In this document: positions 59,079 to 64,000 of the stretch, piece by piece
How positions within the stretch are numbered: the stretch's first letter is position 1
Layout of the letters: each line of letters starts with the position of its first letter
Assembly: GCF_035325945.1 (NCBI RefSeq)
Contig: NZ_DAOKYX010000012.1
Coordinates: 12,948-76,947 of the forward strand
DNA length: 64,000 bases
Origin: Parvibaculum sp035325945
GTDB taxonomy: Bacteria > Pseudomonadota > Alphaproteobacteria > Parvibaculales > Parvibaculaceae
Direction of reading: 5' to 3'
Notes under the pieces: generated by a model
The model's input: the letters and a program-made list of their open reading frames with translations, nothing else
Databases searched by the model: none
What the model was told of the DNA's origin: nothing
Translations under genes and position numbers: made by a program

Positions 59079-59381
59079 ATGTACAGGATGACCCTTGCAG
59101 CCCTGGCGGCCGCCGCCGGTATCTTGATCGCCGCCGCGCCGTCATTCGCCTACACGACCTATGAGATCCAGGGCTCGAATGGCGCCAATTTCACGAGCCC
59201 CGACGACCAGCAGCAGTCGCAGAACGGCTTCAGCTTCTCCACGCGGACGTCGACGGGCTCGGCCAATCCCTACGATCCCTTCGCGACATCGAATTTCGGC
59301 GCCCCCCAGCAGCAGCAGGAGAACCTCTCCCGCGACATGAACTGGCAGGGCACCGGCTATTATCTGCGCCCCAACAATTGA
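59079..59381 (+). CDS. Small exported Gln/Ser/Asn-rich protein
   Basis: A 100-residue protein with a strong signal peptide (MYRMTLAALAAAAGILIAAA then PSFAYTTY). The mature chain of about 73 residues is low-complexity, rich in Gln, Ser and Asn (DDQQQSQNGFSFST and APQQQQENLSRDM), ending in a short TGYYLRPNN. I do not recognise the family. A terminator follows 20 bases after the stop. Translation from an ATG 20 codons upstream is possible but would put the signal peptide internally. Confidence 0.6.
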   Translation: MYRMTLAALAAAAGILIAAAPSFAYTTYEIQGSNGANFTSPDDQQQSQNGFSFSTRTSTGSANPYDPFATSNFGAPQQQQENLSRDMNWQGTGYYLRPNN

Positions 59382-59401
59382 CGGTCGCGCGATGCATTCA
59401 G

Positions 59402-59431
59402 AAAGCGCGGTGTGCAGGCACCGCGCTTTTT
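59402..59431 (+). terminator. Rho-independent terminator after the small exported protein gene
   Basis: AAAGCGCGGTG (59402-59412) and CACCGCGCTTT (59419-59429) form a perfect 11-bp stem with a TGCAGG loop and the T run continues to 59431. Confidence 0.92.
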
Positions 59432-59551
59432 CTTTGAGCGGCAGCGCCTGAGCCCTCCGATACTCGACAAGGCCGGACGCTCGTCCCATACTGCGCCCGC
59501 ACCCGCCCGGCGGGCGCCCACCCCTCGATCAAGGACGACAGAGACACCGGC

Positions 59552-59791
59552 ATGGCTGACGACAAGAACACCGACGATCTGCCCGAGCGCATCACCGTGC
59601 TCGCCAAGGATTTCACGCCCGCGGCCATGGAGTTTCATCGCCGGAACATGAGCGAGAAGGGCTACCGCATGGAAGGGCAGATCGTGCGCCGGAAGTTCCA
59701 GATGATCGAAGGGCTCGGCGCGCCGAGCGATCTGTTCGACGGCGAGCTCCTCTACGCCGTGACCTTCGTCCGCAAGCATATCGAGAGATGA
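59552..59791 (+). CDS. Conserved-looking small cytoplasmic protein, unknown
   Basis: A 79-residue acidic-to-basic protein without signal or membrane segment (MADDKNTDDLPERITVLAKD...). The middle FHRRNMSEKGYRMEGQIVRR and the end GELLYAVTFVRKHIER look well-structured, with an ordinary codon pattern. I recognise no family. It is followed by a long leader of the cold-shock gene. Confidence 0.6.
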   Translation: MADDKNTDDLPERITVLAKDFTPAAMEFHRRNMSEKGYRMEGQIVRRKFQMIEGLGAPSDLFDGELLYAVTFVRKHIER

Positions 59792-60013
59792 TCCAGGCGG
59801 GGTAGCTCACCCGCGCAAGCTTCGAGATTTTCCCGCATTTTCAGGCGTTTGGCACACAAGCGCCCGGCTCGGGAGTGGACCGGTCAGCCTAAACGGTTGA
59901 CTTGGGACGGGTAATCCTGTCTCCTTCGTCCGCAATCGACATTTTGGCCTGCCTTGGCTGATCTGCCCTTCGGGCCACTCAAGACACTTCCAAAAATCAG
60001 GTTGTCATCACAG

Positions 60014-60060
60014 CCGCGCGATGGAAGCGCGGTTATTTCCGCACGCAAGTGCGCAAGGAG
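60014..60060 (+). promoter_or_regulatory. Structured leader of the cold-shock gene
   Basis: The 275 bases before cspA contain no gene. Two hairpins precede the start: CCGCGC (60014-60019) with GCGCGG (60027-60032), and CGCAC (60040-60044) with GTGCG (60049-60053). The second abuts the AAGGAG ribosome-binding site (60055-60060). Such leaders in cold-shock genes can refold with temperature. Confidence 0.5.
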
Positions 60061-60066
60061 ACCTAT

Positions 60067-60270
60067 ATGGCTACTGGTACCGTGAAGTGGTTCAACGCTC
60101 AGAAGGGCTATGGCTTCATTCAGCCGTCCGATGGCGGCCGCGATGTGTTCGTGCACATCAGCGCCGTCGAGCGCGCCGGACTGAGCACCCTGAACGAGGG
60201 TCAGAAGATCAGCTACGAGCTGGTCACCGAGAAGGGCAAGACGTCCGCCGCGAACCTCTCGGTCGCGTAA
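60067..60270 (+). CDS. cspA: Cold-shock protein, CspA family
   Basis: A 67-residue RNA/DNA-binding protein. RNP1 is KGYGFIQP and RNP2 DVFVHISAVE, preceded by GTVKWFNAQ. It fits the single-domain CSP length. It acts as an RNA chaperone. The start is at 60067, seven bases after AAGGAG. A hairpin follows its stop, and it has a long leader upstream, as in regulated csp genes. Confidence 0.96.
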   Translation: MATGTVKWFNAQKGYGFIQPSDGGRDVFVHISAVERAGLSTLNEGQKISYELVTEKGKTSAANLSVA

Positions 60271-60294
60271 GATCCTTTCGATCTTGTGACACGG

Positions 60295-60327
60295 ATGGCC
60301 GGGCCTAGCGCCCGGCCATTTGCATTT
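60295..60327 (+). terminator. Hairpin terminator of cspA
   Basis: ATGGCCGGGC (60295-60304) and GCCCGGCCAT (60310-60319) form a perfect 10-bp stem with a CTAGC loop. The tail TTGCATTT is only moderately T-rich, so termination may be partial. Confidence 0.75.
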
Positions 60328-60432
60328 GGGGAGGCAAAGCGCATCCGGGACGCCTCCGCTTCAGCGCCATTTCGCGTTATCGCATGCGCCCGTCCGGGCT
60401 AGACTGCCCGCCCAGCGAACGAGGCGGACGGA

Positions 60433-61662
60433 ATGGCACCTTCATCGGCCGGGCGGGCAATGGCCTTCATCTTCGTGACGGTGCTGATCGAGACGATCGG
60501 CTTCGGAATCATTCTGCCCGTGCTGCCGCAACTCATCGTGGAGCTGACCGGCAGCGACATCTCGACCGCCGCGCTCTATGGCGGCTGGCTCGCCGTCGTC
60601 TATGCGGGCATGCAGTTCTTCTGCGCGCCCCTGATGGGCAATCTCAGCGACCGCTTCGGGCGCCGGCCCGTGCTTCTTCTCTCGCTCGCGGCCTTCAGCA
60701 TCGATTATGCCCTGATGGGCCTCGCCCCGACGCTCGGCTGGCTCTTTCTCGGCCGTCTCGTCGCCGGGATCACCGGCGCCTCCTACACGCCCGCCTATGC
60801 CTATGTCGCCGATGTGAGCCCGCCCGAAAGGAAGGCGCAGAATTTCGGCCTGATAGGCGCCGCCTTCGGCCTTGGCTTCATCATCGGCCCGATCATCGGC
60901 GGATTGCTCGGCGATCTCGGCGTTCGCGTGCCATTCTTCGCCGCCGCAGGGCTCGCGCTCGTGAATGTCGTTTATGGCTATTTCGTCCTGCCCGAAACGC
61001 TGCCGAAATCCGCCCGCCGCGACTTCTCATGGGCCCGCGCGCATCCGCTCGGCGCTCTCCAGGCGCTTCGCCGCTATCCCGTCGTGCTCGGCATCGCGGG
61101 CGTGCTCTTCCTCCACTATCTCGCGCATCATTCGCTTCCGGCCGTGTGGAGCTTCTACGGCGCCGAGAAATTCGACTGGGGCCCGCGCGAGATCGGCTAT
61201 TCGCTCGGCGCCGTCGGCCTCATGATGGCGATCGTACAGGGCGGGCTCATCGGAAAGATCGTGCCCCGCCTCGGCGAAAGGCGCGCCGCCTATATCGGGC
61301 TTGCCTTTTCGGGCATCGCCTTCCTCGGCTACGCCTTCGCGCCCAACGCCTGGGTCGTCTATTTCTTCATGGTGCCGAGCGCGCTTTCCGGCATCGCCTA
61401 CCCCTCGCTTCAGGGCATCATGACGGGGCTCGTGCCCGCCAACGCGCAGGGCGAGCTGCAAGGCGGGCTCGCCAGCGTCTCGAGCATCACCGCCATCATT
61501 AGCCCCTTCGTGATGACGCAGCTTTTCGGCTATTTCACATCGCCCGCGGCGCCCGTCCACTTTCCGGGCGCGGCCTATTTCGTGGCTGGTCTTCTCGAAT
61601 TCGCCGCCGTCGCCATGCTTCTCCGCGTGATCCGCCTCAAGCCTCTGCCTGCGCGGAGCTGA
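60433..61662 (+). CDS. MFS transporter, TetA/Tcr-like
   Basis: A 409-residue membrane protein with twelve predicted helices. The signature loop between helices 2 and 3 is GNLSDRFGRRPVLLLSL, matching the MFS motif A, and AGITGASYTPAYAYVADVSP follows. The helix 5 antiporter motif C is AAFGLGFIIGPIIGGLLGD. It resembles TetA-type drug efflux pumps. No tetR neighbour is seen, so a resistance role is not implied. It stands alone between cspA and the hydrolase-GST gene. Confidence 0.92.
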   Translation: MAPSSAGRAMAFIFVTVLIETIGFGIILPVLPQLIVELTGSDISTAALYGGWLAVVYAGMQFFCAPLMGNLSDRFGRRPVLLLSLAAFSIDYALMGLAPTLGWLFLGRLVAGITGASYTPAYAYVADVSPPERKAQNFGLIGAAFGLGFIIGPIIGGLLGDLGVRVPFFAAAGLALVNVVYGYFVLPETLPKSARRDFSWARAHPLGALQALRRYPVVLGIAGVLFLHYLAHHSLPAVWSFYGAEKFDWGPREIGYSLGAVGLMMAIVQGGLIGKIVPRLGERRAAYIGLAFSGIAFLGYAFAPNAWVVYFFMVPSALSGIAYPSLQGIMTGLVPANAQGELQGGLASVSSITAIISPFVMTQLFGYFTSPAAPVHFPGAAYFVAGLLEFAAVAMLLRVIRLKPLPARS

Positions 61663-61773
61663 AGCGGCGGCTGCATGATTTTCCCGCTCTTTTCTTGACA
61701 GGCGGCGGCGCGGCCGCTTGCATCGTTACGGCGTCCCGCCGACAGACGCCCCGGCAAGGGGCAAGAGGAACCG

Positions 61774-63357
61774 ATGAGCCTTCAGCTTTACGCGATGAAC
61801 CTCCTGCTGCGCTACCAGATCAAGCGCCGCTTCAAGAAGGCGCCGGATGTGATGACGCTCCGCCCCGTCATGGAGGCGCAGGAGCCGATAAGCGCGAAGC
61901 TCCCGGCCGAGATCGTCCAGCAGCAGATCGAACTTGGCGGCGTGACGGTCGAGAAATTGACCGCCAAGGCGGTCGCATCGGAAGGTGCGGTCTTCTACAT
62001 CCATGGCGGCGGCTGGGTCGCGGGCTCGCCGCGCACGCACCGCCCGCTCACCTGGCGCCTCGCGACGAAGCTCGGCATGCCGGTCTATGCGGTCGATTAC
62101 CGCCTCGCGCCCGAGCATCCCTTCCCCGCCGGTCTCGACGATTGCCTTGCCGCCTACCGCGCGCTGATCGAAAAGGTGCCGCCCTCCTCCATCGTCATCG
62201 GTGGCGATTCCGCGGGCGGCAATCTCACTCTGGCGCTGGCGCTCCGTCTCAAGGCTGAAAACATTCCGCTGCCCGCGGCACTTTTCTGTCTCTCGCCCGC
62301 GACGGATCTCGCCGCCACAGGCAGCACCATTCACACCAATGCGAAAGCGGACGCGCTCTTCGTCGAGGAGATGATGCACACGCTGGAGCCGCGTTACGCG
62401 CCGGGCGCCGATCTGCGCAATCCTTTCCTCTCGCCTCTCTATGGCGATGTGGCGGGCCTTCCGCCGACGCTCTTTCAGGTTGGCGACACGGAAATGCTGC
62501 TCGATGATTCGGTGCGAATGGCGCAGAAGATGCAGGCGGCCGGCGTCGCGGCGAAGCTCGATGTCTGGCCGAAAGTGCCGCATGTCTGGCACCTCATGGC
62601 CGACATCCTTCCGGAAGCAAGACGCGCCATCGACGATCTCGTGGCTTTCATTCGCGTGCATGTCCATTCCGCCGGGCACCCGTCGCTGGAAGCGGCCGGA
62701 ACCCCGGCCATCGCAGCAAGGCAAACGCCCATGATCAAGGTTCACCACCTCAACAATTCCCGTTCGCAACGCATTCTCTGGCTGCTGGAGGAGCTGGGCG
62801 TCCCCTATGAGATCGTCCCCTACCAGCGCGACGCCGTGACGAACCTCGCGCCGCCGGAACTCAAGGACATTCATCCGCTCGGCAAGTCGCCGGTCATCAG
62901 TGATGGCGATCTCGTCGTCGCGGAATCGGGTGCCATCATCGAATATCTGGTTCGCAAATATGGTCAGGGCCGGCTCATGCCCGCCGAAGGCTCGCCGGAC
63001 TTCGTCAGATATCTGCAATGGATGCACTTCGCCGAAGGCTCGGCCATGCTGCCGCTTCTGCTCGCGCTCTATGTCGGGCGCCTTGGCGATGCGGGCGCGC
63101 CGCTTCATCCGCGCATCTTCGGCGAGATCGCAAACCACCTCTCCTATATGAACGGCGCGATTGAAAAGGGCGGCTATCTGCTCGGCCACGAATTCAGCGC
63201 CGCCGACATCCAGAACTCCTTCGTTCTCGAAGCGGCGAAGCTGCGCGGCTTTCTCAAGGATTATCCGAACCTCCTCGATCTCCTTGCGCGGCTGCAGGCG
63301 CGGCCCGCCTATCGGCGCGCGCTTGAACGGGGCGGGCCCTACGCCTTCGCCTCCTGA
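61774..63357 (+). CDS. Alpha/beta hydrolase fused to glutathione S-transferase
   Basis: A 527-residue fusion. Residues 1-310 are a hormone-sensitive-lipase-type hydrolase: oxyanion HGGG (77-80), VIGGDSAGGNLTLAL with nucleophile S146, and the catalytic Asp and His in QVGDTEMLLDDS and PHVWHLMAD. From M320 (MIKVHHLNNSRSQRILWLLE) to the end is a complete GST, with thioredoxin-fold N-domain and helical C-domain ending RALERGGPYAF. No stop or frameshift separates them. The internal ATG at 62731 could also start a separate GST. It overlaps the DedA gene (TGATG). Confidence 0.87.
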   Translation: MSLQLYAMNLLLRYQIKRRFKKAPDVMTLRPVMEAQEPISAKLPAEIVQQQIELGGVTVEKLTAKAVASEGAVFYIHGGGWVAGSPRTHRPLTWRLATKLGMPVYAVDYRLAPEHPFPAGLDDCLAAYRALIEKVPPSSIVIGGDSAGGNLTLALALRLKAENIPLPAALFCLSPATDLAATGSTIHTNAKADALFVEEMMHTLEPRYAPGADLRNPFLSPLYGDVAGLPPTLFQVGDTEMLLDDSVRMAQKMQAAGVAAKLDVWPKVPHVWHLMADILPEARRAIDDLVAFIRVHVHSAGHPSLEAAGTPAIAARQTPMIKVHHLNNSRSQRILWLLEELGVPYEIVPYQRDAVTNLAPPELKDIHPLGKSPVISDGDLVVAESGAIIEYLVRKYGQGRLMPAEGSPDFVRYLQWMHFAEGSAMLPLLLALYVGRLGDAGAPLHPRIFGEIANHLSYMNGAIEKGGYLLGHEFSAADIQNSFVLEAAKLRGFLKDYPNLLDLLARLQARPAYRRALERGGPYAFAS

Positions 63358-63977
63358 TGGACGGGAGCCATATCGAGCAGGTGATCGGCTTCATCCGCCT
63401 CCATTCGGAGTGGACGGGGCCGATCATCTTCCTCGTCGCCTTTGGCGAGTCCTTCGCCTTTCTGAGCCTTCTTGTCCCCGGCACGGCGATCATGATCGCT
63501 GCGGGCGCGCTGGTGCCGGAGGGCATCATCCCCGTCGCTCCGCTGATCCTTGGCGGCATTGCCGGAGCGACCCTCGGCGACGGCATTTCCTACTGGCTCG
63601 GGCGGCGCTTCGGCCACGTCGTTCCCGGCATGTGGCCCTTCTCGAAACGGCCCGAATTGCTGCGATCCGGCCATGAGTTCTTCGCGCGCCATGGCGGCAA
63701 GAGCATTTTCATCGGCCGCTTCTTCGGCCCCGTTCGCGCCGTCGTGCCGCTCGTCGCGGGCATGATGGACATGCCCGCGCACCGCTTCTGGCTCGCCAAT
63801 ATCGCCTCGGCGCTGATCTGGGCCCCCATGCTCACGCTTCCCGGCATATTCGCCGTCTCGGCATGGAAGATGATCGACCAGGAGGAAGGCTGGTGGCCGC
63901 TCCTCCTTTTCGCCGGCGTCATGGCGGCTCTCGTCGTCCTGTGGTTCGGCTGGACCTATCGCAACGGCAAGCGCTAG
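63357..63977 (+). CDS. DedA-family membrane protein
   Basis: A 206-residue integral membrane protein of the DedA/SNARE-associated family. Typical blocks are FLVAFGESFAFLSLLVPGTA, LGDGISYWLGRRFGH, FFARHGGKSIFIGRFFGPVRA and IASALIWAPML. DedA proteins are linked to lipid (undecaprenyl phosphate) flipping and membrane homeostasis. Its ATG overlaps the preceding stop (TGATG), so it is translationally linked to the hydrolase-GST gene. It ends 23 bases before the window edge. Confidence 0.92.
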   Translation: MDGSHIEQVIGFIRLHSEWTGPIIFLVAFGESFAFLSLLVPGTAIMIAAGALVPEGIIPVAPLILGGIAGATLGDGISYWLGRRFGHVVPGMWPFSKRPELLRSGHEFFARHGGKSIFIGRFFGPVRAVVPLVAGMMDMPAHRFWLANIASALIWAPMLTLPGIFAVSAWKMIDQEEGWWPLLLFAGVMAALVVLWFGWTYRNGKR

Positions 63978-64000
63978 ACCTATTCGGCCGTGTGGCGCCC

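Noticed and set aside
1..64000. CRISPR arrays, tRNA or rRNA genes, insertion sequences, prophage genes and attachment sites
   Set aside because: I looked for regular direct repeats, cloverleaf-like sequences, transposase motifs and phage structural genes and saw none; the only long repeats are the local hairpins listed.

Overview
The window is high-GC DNA from an alphaproteobacterium. Supporting signs are the OmpR/EnvZ-type pair, the COQ9-like TetR protein, the petABC (bc1) operon, UbiK and NDUFAF7/MidA-type genes, paired HemF/HemN coproporphyrinogen oxidases, and an abundance of acyl-CoA and MaoC enzymes. The overall content recalls Parvibaculum-like Hyphomicrobiales, but that placement is an inference. 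Almost all of it is chromosomal housekeeping and metabolic sequence. I saw no insertion sequence, prophage, CRISPR array, tRNA or rRNA. A run of 100 N at 53988-54087 marks a scaffold join.

Layout: 1-5000 holds the tail of a regulator gene, a two-component pair, a TetR/COQ9-like gene, ybjN-proC and ubiK. 5046-12609 runs rightward with lgt, midA-like, pgeF, a lipoprotein, prs, rplY, pth and ychF. 12684-15946 has two MaoC hydratases, a dienelactone hydrolase, ohrR-ohr and a glutathione peroxidase. 15959-20711 is a leftward operon, mtnP-apt-terC-mtnA-class II aldolase, that reads as a complete 5'-methylthioadenosine salvage route ending in an aldol cleavage. 20831-23497 is petABC. 23768-29620 holds trmL, hemF, ybaK, hemN, pcnB/cca, a CoA-type Nudix hydrolase and a DUF1285 gene. 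29763-36619 is a moxR-DUF58-BatA/DUF4159-VWA operon. 36684-39382 is a Zur-box-controlled zinc uptake operon led by a 47-residue membrane protein.

39466-48000 carries two acetyltransferases, an SDR, a tiny ArfA-like gene, a LysR gene divergent from wrbA-pirin-glutathionyl-hydroquinone reductase, an amidase and a Nudix gene. 48106-52437 has an orphan flagellin-like protein, a methyltransferase, a receiver-HPt-receiver cassette without a kinase, and a hydrolase. 52688-58898 has a ferritin-like di-iron protein, then an acyl-CoA ligase, a SnoaL-like protein and two dissimilar acyl-CoA dehydrogenases. 59079-63977 ends with small proteins, a cold-shock gene, an MFS transporter, a hydrolase-GST fusion and a DedA protein.

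The most interesting points are: (i) the ArfA-like gene at 41907-42086, whose coding region contains a terminator-like hairpin ending nine codons before its stop, the arrangement that gives E. coli arfA a non-stop mRNA; (ii) the five-gene MTA operon; (iii) the Zur-controlled small membrane protein; (iv) the hydrolase-GST fusion; (v) the kinase-less phosphorelay cassette and the orphan flagellin-like protein; and (vi) the acyl-CoA dehydrogenase pair in which the second member appears to lack the catalytic Glu.
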